Shown: positions 24,531-36,399, counted from the stretch's first letter. The stretch is DNA of 64,000 nt from Tachypleus tridentatus (GCF_004210375.1 NC_134834.1:150259009-150323008), one strand, 5' to 3'. Translations and numbers: made by a program. The notes: generated by a model not told the origin, from the sequence alone.

Positions 24531-26239
24531 AACTCTGTTGTTACACTCATTAACCTCGTTAGAAAGTTTGTGATGATCGTTCTGTAATTTTTCTCCAGTT
24601 TTCTTTTTGTACGAGGAGTTTATATCGTCGTCTAGTTAAATCTTTCTTAGATTTGTTGACTGTTCGATCCTTAGTGCTGGGCATTTAGTTCTTGTACAAC
24701 AGCTTATAGCCACCTTACGGCAGATCCACTATGATATATATTATATGTAATCGATCTTTAAATCTGAGATAAATGTTACAGTTTTAAAGACACGTTCAAC
24801 TTGTGGGTAACTTAATAGAAAATAGGATAGTTTAGTCCTAACTTAAATGATGTATATATATTATGTTTGAAGAGATAATAAATTTCTTAAAAGAATCTAG
24901 TATAAAAAAAAGACTTTCTTTCTAAAAATAAAGACGTCTAGAAATGAAGGTTTGATCTTGTTAATGTCCAACAATAAATTAAATATTATCATAATTGTTA
25001 TTTCCGTATGTATTCTTCAAATAAAAACTCTAGCTGTTATATTTAGAATATTTATGATTAATAAAGATAACACCCAAATACTTTTATGTCGCGTTATTTC
25101 AAACAACCCCTTTCATCAAGCAAGGAAACGTCAGCGAGTGATAAGCCTAATGTAGATATCGTTACCGCGCTATCTGTTGGTCAAATTTAACATAATAACC
25201 ATAGTTGACAAAATTTACTGGTTACTGAAAGAACTTACAAAGTCTCATTTCCTGACTTCCATTCCGATCTAAAACCTTTGTAAGATAAATCAAGATTTAT
25301 TAACCCCCAGTACTTTTTCAGATTATATTTTTATTGCGATTATATTGAAATGCTCAGGTAATGTTTAGTATATTCACAGTTATACCCGACATAACTTTAA
25401 TATCTTGTTTCTTCGTTTACCAAACTCATCTATAATTTTGAACCTATTTCGAACCATCATAGGTTGCTCTTTGATGTAAAAGAAAAATAAAACATTCAAC
25501 ACTTTTCTTAAACGTAATACATTTAAGTTTAAAATTGGTAGAGAATATGCAACCTTTATTTTTTATTTAAATTTTATATTTTTTATACTTTTTAAGATTT
25601 TTCAGAAAGACTCGAGATACTAAAAAATAACTAATCTTATTATTGACGTTTCAAATCAATATATCATTAAAATATTTAAATTAACATCAAAATTAAACTA
25701 TTTTTAATGTTAACAACAAAATTACTATGAAACATTACACAAATTCCTCAGACTACTTTACTTTGTTCTGAATAACCACAGTTTCTTTGGCATATATCGT
25801 CTGGCTTACTTTGAGCATTGCATATCTAAAAACGGCGCTATATCCAAATCCGTTTCTGGCAGTAATTTTAGTTTGAAAACCTTACAAGGACCAAACAAAT
25901 TTGAAGACAATTAGAAACACTCAAAAACTGTTATTAAAACCTTTCTGGACCATTATTTAAAATAATATTTTGCCCCCTAACAGATTCAATTATATTTTAC
26001 AAAAGGTTTAAGGATAATAAAAAAAAACATGTTCTACCTCTATCCGAAAATCATTGCCCAGATATAGTTATTAATATCTACTTCATCCTGAAACAATTTA
26101 ATGAGGTTGTAGATAGGAAGTTAAATCATGTTTTCGAAAACTGTAAAATAATTTGAAGAGAGCAAAACTTCTAAATTTATAAAGATTAACTTTAAAATTC
26201 TAAATACAAAATGAAAAAGATATTTTGTTATATCAGAGA
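24531..26239. other. Non-coding, nothing recognised
   Basis: Strongly AT-rich with no exon or repeat recognised. Confidence 0.45.
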
Positions 26240-26501
26240 GCCCAGTATGGCCAGATAGTTAAGACAGTAGATTCGTAATCTGAGGGTCGCGGGTTCGAAT
26301 CCCGTCACACAAAACATGCTCTACCCTTCAGCCGTGTGGGCGTTATAACATGAAGGTCAATCCTACCATTTGTTGGTAAAAGAATAGTCTAAGAGTTGGT
26401 GGTTGATAATGACTAGCTCCCTTCCCTCTAGCCTTACACAGCTAAATTAAAAACGACTAGCGCAGATAGCCCTCGTGTAACTTCGCGTGGAAGTTCAAAA
26501 C
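26240..26501 (+). repeat. SINE family A, diverged full-length copy
   Basis: It runs from GCCCAGTATGGCCAGATAG to TCGCGTGGAAGTTCAAAAC, with the B-box-like GCGGGTTCGAATCCCGT. Its 3' end is directly joined to a family B SINE. Confidence 0.9.
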
Positions 26502-26637
26502 AGCCCTCCAGTGGCACAGCGGTATGTCTGTGGACTCACACCGCTAAAAAACAATGTTTCGATACCCGTGGTGAGCAGAGCACAGACAGTCAGTTGTGTA
26601 GCTTTGTGCTTAATTCTAAGCAAACAAACAAACAAAA
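26502..26637 (+). repeat. SINE family B, near full length
   Basis: It starts AGCCCTCCAGTGGCACAGCG, carries GTTTCGATACCCGTGGTG (B-box-like) and ends TAATTCTAAG followed by (CAAA)n. The tRNA-like head differs from family A. Confidence 0.85.
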
Positions 26638-26915
26638 ATTCAAAACAAACTTATGTAATAGAAAAAAGAAATTGTTTAAAGTGTACAAATAGATATCATG
26701 AGCTACGGATTAAATATATGGACCTGAATGATGAAAATTATTTAAGGTAGAAGGTTTTTCAGGGTTTAATTCTAGAAAGTGTAATTTATGATCTATGATG
26801 TTCTATTTGTGGAGAGTTGCACATTATAGAAATTAATAATATAAAACTAAGAGTTAACTTCTCAATGTCGAAATGTGGAAAAATGTTCCTTACCAGTGGG
26901 TAACCACTTTTGTTT

Positions 26916-27044
26916 GTGCGTCAGTGACACAGCAGTACGTCTGCGGACTTACACTGCTAGAAACCAGGTTTCGATACCAGTGGTGGGCATAGCATAGCCC
27001 AGCGTGTAGCCCTGTGTTTAATTCTAAATAAAGAAACAAACAAA
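26916..27044 (+). repeat. SINE family B copy
   Basis: It runs from TGTGCGTCAGTGACACAGCA through GTTTCGATACCAGTGGTGGG to GTTTAATTCTAAATAAAGAA. Confidence 0.82.
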
Positions 27045-27794
27045 CCATTTTTATTTTTTGTAACTCTAGTTTTTATCGGGTGAAATGAATTTGCTAAAGT
27101 CTCGGAACGTTGTTTTTGATAAACGAATTAGATAATAGTTACAAGTGTGATAATCCTCACTGTCTGTTGGCCAACTGATTTAATAAGAACCAATCATTTC
27201 TCTCTCTCATATTAGGAACTTTAGAGTTTATATATGTGGCTTGATGCAGAACCAGTTTCTAGGTTCCTTAATTTCTCTGTGTTCCTAACTTTAAACGAGA
27301 AGTAAATGTCTTAAGGTCTCACTTAGAAAACAACTCTTCAAACCAGCGAATGTATCTCAATTTATTTTAGTTGTGTTTGCCTTAAAAGAAAACGAAGGCA
27401 GTTACTTCGTGGTAATCAAGAGGCAGCTTGGCGCACGACGGGTGTTCACGCATGCGTGAAGTAGTGTAATGTGTAGCATGGGGTTTAAAGTATTTTTAGC
27501 TTTGTAGCAAAATTCGAGATAGGATACTAGAGTCCACCTAGGATATATTGTAGACATTACTTCATGGTGTAACTGTTTAACATCCAGGTAATAGCTAATT
27601 ACGTTAAAATTTACATTTTAATTTACACGGACCATTAGAGGAACTGATAATATCTCCAACACTTTTATCATTTCTATGGGATCAGTTGTCAGTTCTTAAA
27701 GGTGTTAAAAGTGTAAAATAGTTGTTAAAAGAGTGTTATATGTGTGGATCTGTGTTCGATCACGTTTTTTACAGTTCAACTAAGCGTGGCTTAC
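27045..27794. other. Non-coding; small CpG-richer patch
   Basis: Nothing coding recognised. Around 27420-27470 base composition becomes richer in CG and contains a 16-bp perfect palindrome. Confidence 0.45.
27445..27460. other. 16-bp perfect palindrome
   Basis: TTCACGCATGCGTGAA equals its own reverse complement. It could be a dimeric factor site, but nothing nearby gives it a target. Confidence 0.6.
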
Positions 27795-28210
27795 AATTAG
27801 ACCTGAGAACACCACACAGCTTAGATTATCTAAAAACGTTCTACAGTTAGACATGAGAACACTACATAGCTTTTACGTATTAGAAGGGCCCGGCATGGCC
27901 AAGCGTGTTAAGGCGTGCGACTCGCAATCTGAGGGTCGCGGGTTCGCATCCACGTCACGCCAAACATGCTCGCCCTTTCAGCCGTGGGGGCGTTATAATG
28001 TTACGAACAATTCCACTATTCGTTGGTAAAAGAGTAACCCAAGAGTTGGCGGTTGGTGGTGATGACTAGCTGCCTTCCCTCTAGTCTTACACTGCTAAAT
28101 TAGGGATGGCTAGCACAGATAGCCCTCAAGTAGCTTTGTGCGAAATGCAAAAAAACAAACAAACATATTAGAAATGACCCACAACTAAGAACATCACTCA
28201 GCTTAGATCA
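27795..28210. repeat. ~50-bp tandem repeat interrupted by a SINE
   Basis: TTAGACCTGAGAACACCACA and its relative TTAGACATGAGAACACTACA precede the SINE, and a third relative, AACTAAGAACATCACTCAGC, follows it. The array therefore predates the insertion. Confidence 0.65.
27888..28163 (+). repeat. SINE family A, full length
   Basis: It runs from GGGCCCGGCATGGCCAAGCG to AAAAACAAACAAAC. TATTAGAA flanks both sides as a target-site duplication. Confidence 0.95.
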
Positions 28211-29482
28211 AATCAATTTCATGAGGTGGATTGACGATATAGAGGTACCTATAGATGTCTTCCAGCCGATTTGTTAATCCATCTGCTCTATTCATATGAC
28301 TTTCTATTCATTTATCCACTTATTTGCGTATCTTCCCGTCTAAATCTGTCTATCTATCCATTTAAATAAGCCTGTATATTTACATGTCTCCTAAATCTTT
28401 GTACAAAATTGTGCTTGTGTCTGTCCGCCAAACTATACTTACTTCTCTAAGTGTCCACATCTGTTTAGGACTATCTTTTGTGTCCATTTTTGTTATTTGA
28501 TTCTATCCACAAGTCGCTTTTTTGTGTTCATCTGCCTGCTTCTTTATCCATTGATGTCCAACTCTATTTTTTTATCTGATTATCTGTTTATTGGTACTGA
28601 TTTTTTATCGTATACTTCTATCTGTTTTCAGTCTATATATGAACAATTACTATTATTACCTATTGTTTGTCAGTCTCACTGTGTGTCTCGCCGCATACCA
28701 TTTGTCTTTAAACACGACGTTTCATCCAATTATTTGCGGTTTATGTGTTATTTGTAATTTTATTTTTCTTTGTTTCTTTCCCATGTTTCAGTTTTATTAA
28801 CTTGTGCCTGAGAAACGCTACAGTGTAGCACGTGATCTGGTTTTACATTTGATCTTTAGTCGTTATAGAAGTAACAGCTATACCAGTGTTACCACGTGAA
28901 TTTTTCATTGCTCTATTGATACGAAGGTAATTTCGGACTTTAATAAAAACATCATCTTACATAACCTCTCTCTACTGCATTATTAGATTTCACTTCTCAG
29001 GAATGTACATTGTTAGAAACATCTCAATACCCTGGTCTCTATGATTGGGTTGATTAATCGGGCGCCAGGGTGATTGATCGAATATTTGAAAAGCTCTACT
29101 TGGCTACGTCTACTTTCAATACCAGCGTGTACGTTTCTCAACGTTTTCAAACCTACGGAAAATTCCGTTTCATCACTGCTCTTAGCAACCAGAAGATTTG
29201 ATACTTGTGTTGACACGTGCCAAGGAGTCGCCCGCTGGAAAAAACTTGCAAACTATCCCAGAGAAACAGTGGACCTAGAAGGTCAGCCTTTCTATACAAG
29301 CACGTGTTCAGAGGACTAGTTGAATGGACCGAAAAGTCATAACTAGTCTACTAATAGTCACAAAAAAGAGAGACAAGGTGATAAAAATGTTGTATTTATT
29401 AACAAAAATCAGGTAAACACATCTGTACTAAAAGGAACTTCAAAAATACTGGTAATACTTGGTAACCAAGTGAATAAATTTG
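28211..29482. other. Non-coding, nothing firmly recognised
   Basis: Pyrimidine-rich at 28290-28560 with loose CCATTTATC-like repetition. Frames near 29013-29319 on both strands lack splice context and family likeness. Confidence 0.45.
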
Positions 29483-30078
29483 GTAACTTAAATATGTATA
29501 CCATATAATCTACGTACAGAGCTCATTCCTTAACAGGATGTATACCATATAATCTACGTGCACAGCTCATTCCTTAACAGAATGTATACCATATAATCTA
29601 CGTACAGAGCTCATTCCTTAACAGAATGTATACCATATAATCTACGTACAGAGCTCATTCCTTAACAGGATGTATACCATATAATCTACGTGCACAGCTC
29701 ATTCCTTAACAGGATGTATACCATATAATCTACGTACAGAGCTCATTCCTTAACAGGATGTATACCATATAATCTACGTGCACAGCTCATTCCTTAACAG
29801 GATGTATACCATATAATCTACGTGCACAGCTCATTCCTTAACAGAATGTATACCATATAATCTACCTTTAGAACTCCTTACTTTGCAGGATGTACGTCAT
29901 GTAATCTACCTTTAGAACTCCTTACTTAGCAGGATGTTACATCATGTAGTATATCTTTAGAACTCCTTACTTAGCAGGATGTTACATCATGTAGTATACC
30001 TTTAGAACTCCTTACTTAACAAGATTTACATCACATAATCTACATTAAGAACTCCTTACTTAGCAGGATGTACGTCAC
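29483..30078. repeat. 44-bp minisatellite, left part
   Basis: About eight units of TGTATACCATATAATCTACG plus CAGAGCTCATTCCTTAACAGG (44 bases) grade into diverged ~46-base units with TTTAGAACTCCTTACTTAGC. The array resumes at 30531 after a transposon insertion. Confidence 0.93.
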
Positions 30079-30530
30079 CAGAGACGTAGATCCTGGGGGG
30101 ATGGGGGATATATCCCCACCTTCATTTTAGGTGGGGGGTATGGTGCATACAATCATCCCCCCTACAGTTTGGTCTGTTGAATTGTTTTATTGCATCACAG
30201 GCCTACAAATTGTGTGTTTGTTCATGTGATTCTCGTGTTCTTACCAATCGAATTTGATCGGCCTAGATTTAGGCTTTTTCAGTAGTCCAAATGTACATCT
30301 TTAATATAGGCGTGCTTCTAAGCTTTTCGATCTAAGCGATAGTTCGTAAGTATCAGTCAGTAGGCCTAAGTATGCATGCAAGTATCATGGCAACAAGATT
30401 ATTCTGTGACTGCATGTTTACAGCTTTCAAATTCACGTAATCAGAGGTTACCAATTTGCAAATTGAACAGTCCACACAAGTGGTTGCAAAAATCATCCCC
30501 CCCATCGGGTGTAAAAAAGCTACGCTCCTG
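30079..30530. mobile_element. hAT-type MITE, 452 bp
   Basis: It begins CAGAGACGTAGATCCTGGGG and ends in the near inverted repeat of this (AAGCTACGCTCCTG). It is flanked by 8-bp copies TACGTCAC (30071) and TACATCAC (30531), which fits the 8-bp target duplication of hAT transposons. G- and C-runs next to both ends are typical of such elements. No transposase is encoded. Confidence 0.85.
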
Positions 30531-30739
30531 TACATCACATAACCTGTCATTAATAGAATGTTTTCTTTAGTAATTTGTAAGTAACCAAAACGTGTATATA
30601 TACATATATTATCAAACACACCTTACTGTGAAAAAGTGAGGCCATGAAGGGACTGAGTGCCTGATTTAAAAGTATGAATTCAGAATTGGCGGCTAAAGTG
30701 TGGCTACACTTGTAACATTGATATAAACTTTACAGTAAA

Positions 30740-30811
30740 TAGCTAGCCAGGCCACGGTTTTCCTTCATCTTTGGTCAAGATGATGGAGAAAAACCATAGC
30801 CAAACTAACTA
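30740..30811 (-). ncRNA. Candidate stem-loop RNA (unassigned)
   Basis: Read on the minus strand, the 72 bases fold into a hairpin with arms of about 33 bases: UAGUUAGUUUGGCUAUGGUU pairs with AACCGUGGCCUGGCUAGCUA, continuing through UCAUCUU / AAGAUGA to a 5-base loop. Mismatches on the plus strand become G-U pairs on the minus strand. The loop is short for a microRNA precursor and I do not recognise a mature sequence, so it could also be a folded-back repeat. Confidence 0.3.
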
Positions 30812-30911
30812 ATAAATAATGAATGAATATTTGCTGTATGTTAGAAAATGACACTCGATAGTAGCCCATATTAGCTTTAGAATCGCAACCATTTATTCTG
30901 AACAGACCTTG

Positions 30912-31179
30912 AGCCCGGCATGGCCAAGCGTGTTAATGTGTTCGACTCGTAATCCGAGGGTCGGGGGTTCAAATTCCCGTCGCACCAAACATGTTCGCTC
31001 TTTTTATCCGTGAAGGCGTTATAATGTGACGATCAATCCCACTATTCGTTGGTAAAAGAGTAGCCCAAGAGTTGGCGGTGGGTGATGATGACTAGCTGCC
31101 TTCCCTCTAGTCTCACACTGCTAAATTAGGGACGGCTAGCGCAGGTAGCTCTCGTGAAGCTTTTCGCGAAATTCAGAAA
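30912..31179 (+). repeat. SINE family A, full length with 12-bp TSD
   Basis: It runs from GCCCGGCATGGCCAAGCG to TTCGCGAAATTCAGAAACAA. CTGAACAGACCT occurs at 30898-30909 and 31189-31200 as a perfect target-site duplication. Confidence 0.95.
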
Positions 31180-31200
31180 CAAAGAAAACTGAACAGACCT

Positions 31201-31861
31201 ATACATATACATACCTATAAATATATAGTAGCAGGTTTTCCTCTCTAAAACAGTGTTTATAACTTTCTTCATAGTAGTACCATGTAACTTAGATTAACAG
31301 TTTCTTGCCATCGCTTCCATGCAATCGGTACAGCCGTATCAAGCATCTTTATTTATGCTAATAATCACGTGCCATTAAACACTCTTTAATTAGAATAATT
31401 TTATAAAATGCTGTAAATGTCTGCTGAAAAGTGGGCAATGAATAATTAATAATAACCATCCACCCTTATGATTCTTTCATAGAACTTGAGCTCGACACTA
31501 CTAATCTAATTTGCTCGTTGTTGACCTGCGCAAATATTTTCGTAAAATATGAGCAGTTTTTGTTCAATAAGTTTGCACTACTGACTCATATTTAAACCAC
31601 ACGAGACTTATAATTGTATATTATAAATACCTATCAGTGTACCAAACTTTAAAGAAAAAATCAATGAAGGTTAAGTTTGATTTTCCATCAAATAAATCTT
31701 GTGAACTTTCGGTGCGAACAAAAAAGTAGGAAAACTTGAATAAAAATGAAAAGCTTTATATCACGTAACGGATACTATTAAATTAATAGTCCGGTAGAGC
31801 AGAAAATATGTGACAATCTGGATTACGACAGTCCGAAATACAGAAGGTGGTTTAGTTTGGT
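31201..31861. other. Non-coding, nothing recognised
   Basis: AT-rich flank between SINEs. Confidence 0.45.
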
Positions 31862-32062
31862 TTGAATTTCGCGCAAAGCTACACGAGGGCTATCTGTGCT
31901 AGCCGTCTCTAATTTAGCAGTGTAAGACTAGAGGGAAGGCAGCTAGTCATCACTACCCACCGCCAACTCTTGGGCTACTCTTTTACCCACGAATAGTGGG
32001 ATTGACCGTACATTATAACGCCCCCACGGCTGAAAGGATGAGTATGTTTGGCGTGACGGGGA
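31862..32062 (-). repeat. SINE family A, head missing
   Basis: It covers GAATTTCGCGCAAAGCTACA to GTTTGGCGTGACGGGGA, lacking the tRNA-like part. Confidence 0.92.
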
Positions 32063-32234
32063 GACAGTTAATTAGTTTGTATATTATTAGTAGGAAAGAT
32101 ACGCAATAAACTATTTCTGCTCTGCCTACTATGGATGTTAATCCAGATTTTATCACTATAAGCCATAAGTCTCGCTTATAAACCACCATGAGTTGATAAT
32201 GGATTTGTTGTTGTTGTTGTTTTTCTTATTTTTT

Positions 32235-32305
32235 GGATTTCGTGCAAAGTTACCAACACCGACTGCTACTCTTAACCAAGTAGCAAGATTGGTTATTAGT
32301 TTCTC
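32235..32305 (-). repeat. Possible internally deleted SINE family A remnant
   Basis: GGATTTCGTGCAAAGTTACC is joined to a piece resembling CTACTCTTTTACCAACGA, after a GTT-repeat tail. The middle of the body is missing. Confidence 0.4.
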
Positions 32306-32546
32306 TTGATGACGAGAAACACCTCTCTGTTATCCTGAAGATGACCTAGAAAGGTTAAAATGTTCTTCTCTACTTTATTAGTAAAAGTGTTAATACCCTT
32401 ATCGGCTGTTAGTTTTATAAAATATCACAATAGGAAAGGTTAAGCATGTCAGTTGTCCAGACTCGAACCTTAAACCTGCAGTCTGGCAGAAATGTGTGAC
32501 AACTTTACTATGACTGTTTGATTCATTTTAATAAACATAGTTTGGT

Positions 32547-32814
32547 ATAGTTTGAATTTCCCGCAAGGCTACACGAGGAGTATTTGCGCTAATCGACCCT
32601 GATTTAATAGTGTATAACAAGGGGTAAGACAGCTAGTCATCACTACTCACTGACAACTCTTGGACTGCTCTTTTACCAACGAACAGCAGGATTGACCGTT
32701 ACAAAATGACGCCCCTACCACTGAAAAGGCGAGCATGTCTGATGTGACGGAGATTCAATCTCGTAACCCTCAGATGACCAGTCAAGTGTTCTAACCATCT
32801 GGCTATGCTGAGCC
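32547..32814 (-). repeat. SINE family A, diverged full-length copy
   Basis: It runs from TTTGAATTTCCCGCAAGGCT to CATCTGGCTATGCTGAGCC, with numerous substitutions. Confidence 0.9.
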
Positions 32815-33225
32815 AAGTGTAGAGGGATGGGCAATGCAGGAAGTTTAGTGAAAAGTAGGTTATCTAAGTCCAACATAGTTAATCTTTAAACCCGTAAAAT
32901 AAACACCAATCTAATCACAAAGTAGGTGAAGCAAACACAGATTTTATTACCCTTTTAACGTAATTGTTCATTTGGGAATTTCATTTAACATTTCTGTGAG
33001 TGGCCTGTCATCTAGTGGGTAAATAAATAAAAATTGAAAATAATAAAGTAGAAAAACAATTTAGAACTTCTGAAGTGTGATTCATGAAGTTTCTTTTTCA
33101 CTCGGTAAAATTATTTTTTAGCTGACGAATCGAAAATTTATCAATCATTTTGTCAGGTTCGCCCTCTGACATTCGTTTCTGTAAAAAAAACTTCGAACCG
33201 AAGAGAATAAATGACAGGTGTATGC

Positions 33226-33347
33226 GTTTTCTTTCAGCAAAGACACATCGAGCAATCTGCTGAGCCCATTGAGGAGAATCGAATCCCTGATTTTAGCGTT
33301 GTAAATCCGTAGACTTATCGCTGTACTAGCGGGGGGGGGGGTAAACG
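33226..33347 (-). repeat. SINE family C copy ending in a G run
   Basis: TTTTCTTTCAGCAAAGACAC, AGCAATCTGCTGAGCCCATT and AGACTTATCGCTGTACTAGC match family C in reverse. A run of ten G follows. Confidence 0.75.
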
Positions 33348-34124
33348 ACAGATATATGAATTTGACGTTTGCATAAGAATAGGTATATAATTTATTTCAC
33401 ATGTGAGAATTCTCATCTGACTTGCCATTGTTCATTAATGTTTTATTAGAACTCAGTAATTCATACTTAAACATTACTCTCTGATCTTTAGTTAGTGTTT
33501 GATTATTACTTTGATTATCATTCATCCACTACTAATTAATTTAATTTAATGTTATTTGAAACTTGCAAAATGTAAACAATTTTAACGTTATTCTGAAAAC
33601 TGAAATACACTGTTTAACATGTTGCTAACAGTTACAGCCTTTCCTTTTATATTTTAATGTTGTTTTCAATATACTTTAAATATCTACCTTTATTTTTCAA
33701 TATGTCATGTTCAATACACCCCAGACATGTACTTTTAGACATTAACAAATAAAGATTTAAGACACAGTTCAAATCCTTGCAACCGTTTCTTGGCAAGAAT
33801 AGTGTAGGTTGGAAAACGTTAAAAAAAGTTCAGTCGGAGAAACACAAGGTCTACTCCATTTCATTTCTCTTGCTTCACTCTAATTAATCAACTATTTAAA
33901 TTAAAGTACGAGAAGGAAGCGCGTGCTATCACGTAACACAATAACAGTGGTGGAAACACATAAGCTGACTGGATTTATTATTATTTAGTTTTCTGTTTAA
34001 CACCGGCTCTGTATTTTTATTATCATTCTGTGATACTTTGTTGGGACAAAACTCGTGTAATCTTAGCTGTCCTTACTTTCTCACTTACTAGTATACACAT
34101 GTATATAAAGTTCGTGTCTTAACG
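33348..34124. other. Non-coding, nothing recognised
   Basis: AT-rich; no exon or repeat identified. Confidence 0.45.
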
Positions 34125-34400
34125 TAGCTGTTATTACCAGTTACAAGAATGTTGAATATCTTTCCTTACATTTCTTTAAAAGAGGGACTAACTCTGTAAT
34201 ACCTTATCTGTTGGTAACATGAGTGTTGAATATTTTTCTTTACATTTCTTTAAAACAAGGACTTACTCTGTAATACCGAATCTGATGGCTCTAGGAATGT
34301 TGAATATTTTTCTTACTTTTTTCAAACCAAGGACTAACTCTGTAATACTTTATCTGTTGGTTACATGAGTGTTGAATATTTTTCCCGACATTCCTTTGTA
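34125..34400. repeat. ~74-bp tandem repeat, 3.5 copies
   Basis: CTCTGTAATACCTTATCTGT with ATGAGTGTTGAATATTTTTC recurs about every 74 bases. Confidence 0.85.
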
Positions 34401-34559
34401 ATCTGTTTATAAATTATAAACTTTTACTGTTTTAATGTGAGATTCTAACCTGTTGAAGACATTTGCTATACCTGATGTAAACCATGTTATATTCTGCATG
34501 CCTTTGGATACACGTGATTGAAAATAACCTCAGAAACATAATCTGTAGTTCCAAAATAG

Positions 34560-34762
34560 TTTATTGGTAACGGTGCAGGGCTGTGTATGCAAAGGCTCAA
34601 CGCCCGCCTCCATTTAGAGCTATGAGTGTATTATAAGAGCAACAGTCAGATCCTAGTAATTGATTACAGTAGCCCAAAGGTTGGCGGTGGATACTGTTAA
34701 CTAACTGCCATTACTTAAGGACACTTAGCTCTTGTGTAATTTTGCAAGACTTTCCGAAATAA
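34560..34762 (+). repeat. Very old SINE family A-like remnant
   Basis: AGTAGCCCAAAGGTTGGCGG and TTAGCTCTTGTGTAATTTTG keep the order of the family A body; the head is barely recognisable. Confidence 0.5.
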
Positions 34763-34838
34763 GCTACTATACTGCGAGGAAAGAACATGAGAGACGTATA
34801 ACTACACGACTACTGTTATCTTAGTACTAAACCTCGAG

Positions 34839-35102
34839 GGCCCGGCATGGCCAAGCGTGTTAAGGCGTTTGACTCGTAATCCAAGGGTCGCGGGTTCGAA
34901 TCCCGCTCGCACCAAACATGCTCGCCCTCCCAGCCGTGGGGGCGTTATAATGTTACTGTTAATCCCACTATTCGTATCCCAAGAGTTGGCGGTGGGTGGT
35001 GATGACTAGCTGCCTTCCCTCTAGTCTTACACTGCTAAATTAGGGACGGCTAGTGCAGATAGCCCTCGAGTAGCTTTGTGCGAAATTCAAAAAACAAACA
35101 AA
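34839..35102 (+). repeat. SINE family A, full length
   Basis: It runs from GGCCCGGCATGGCCAAGCG to AAAAACAAACAAAC, with a short internal deletion after ACTATTCGT. ACTAAACCTCG before it and ACTAAATCTCG after it are a one-mismatch target duplication. Confidence 0.95.
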
Positions 35103-36399
35103 CTAAATCTCGTGACAAAATCTCTATAGCTTATTATATTTGTTTAAAACGACTGAATTAGATGTTTTATATAGGTGAATCTCGTGTCAAGCTATTTCTC
35201 TTGTAGATTTTGTTTAATGGCTGCACGTGACTTATTGGGAGTTATTCAAAAATAAATTGTTGGAGTGTCAGGTTTCAACTATAATGACTCCAGGAGTCTA
35301 CTTAAGAGTGATTATCCTAAAACTAATCGTTCTTTTCTGACAATAAAATCCAACTAAATACGACCATCGGCTTCCATGTTCTCATTGAAACGACAGAGCG
35401 AGAAATTCTCAATCAATATATTTTTGTCTTTCGTGTTTGATCTCCACCTTTTCTGCGAATTGTCACTGTTGGACGTTCACTCACAGAGATGTATCACCAC
35501 CTGACATAGCCACCAAGAGGTTGGGGGGGGATATACATGGTTGATCAGGGAAGTGATTAATTCTTCTAGACTCCGCCGTTTTCTGGTACGAAAACAGAAC
35601 ACGAACAAATTTCGACGACCTGATCGATGTATGGAACTTTCATAGCCGCTTGGAGAGTCCCTGCGTTCGATACGTGACGCTTGTTATTTGTAGAAAACAA
35701 AAATCTTTCTTTTGTTTTTAATATTTGGCTTCACATTGTCTCTTTTATTTCTTCGCATGTTTGAATATTGAAGAAGTTTCTAAGGACAAGCGGTAGAAGC
35801 AGTAGAAAAGAATTTTTAAAATTTAAAATAAAAAAAAAAATTTAATTCAGCAGAACCCCCCCTTCGACATTTAACTCGTAAGATAAATAAAATCGATAAC
35901 AATGAAATTCCAGTAAGACCTAGTCGGTTATTCATGGATTAATTCTTAGGGTTTGTTTGGGTTTAACTTTCAGGGGTTTTACTGTAATGAATACATTTAT
36001 CTGATAGTAACAACGCTTTTGGGCCGATTTGGCTAGCTGTGGGATGATTAATTAAAAGTCTTTGAACATCAGGGCGTCTACATCAGGAGCATGCACTAAA
36101 GGCAACATCTCCCAGTAGCTTTGTGCATACGATCTCTTGTGATTTTGAATTGTGTGATAGTGTTTAGTTATATGCATATTATACACGAGTTGTGTTGGGA
36201 GAGGAGCGCATCAAACACAATGTGTATGTTTAACGTGTCTCCTTCCAGTGACGATCAAGTCAAAATAGCTTAAAAATATCAAAATCTAATTTATTAAAAA
36301 CAGTCTAAACACTTTTATTTCTAATGTTTTGGTTCGTGACCAGGAGAACAGTTTTACTACAACAGTTGTTACACCTTGACAATTATTTTTAATGTTTTT
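35103..36399. other. Non-coding, nothing recognised
   Basis: Contains a G run at about 35522 and A/T runs near 35830, but no gene or repeat family that I can name. Confidence 0.45.

Noticed and set aside
29013-29319. Overlapping frames of 67 and 81 residues on opposite strands
   Set aside because: No recognisable domain and no splice context; consistent with chance.
30912-30985. tRNA gene call in the SINE heads
   Set aside because: Each is followed by the same SINE body, and acceptor-stem pairing is poor; they are SINE promoters, not tRNA genes.
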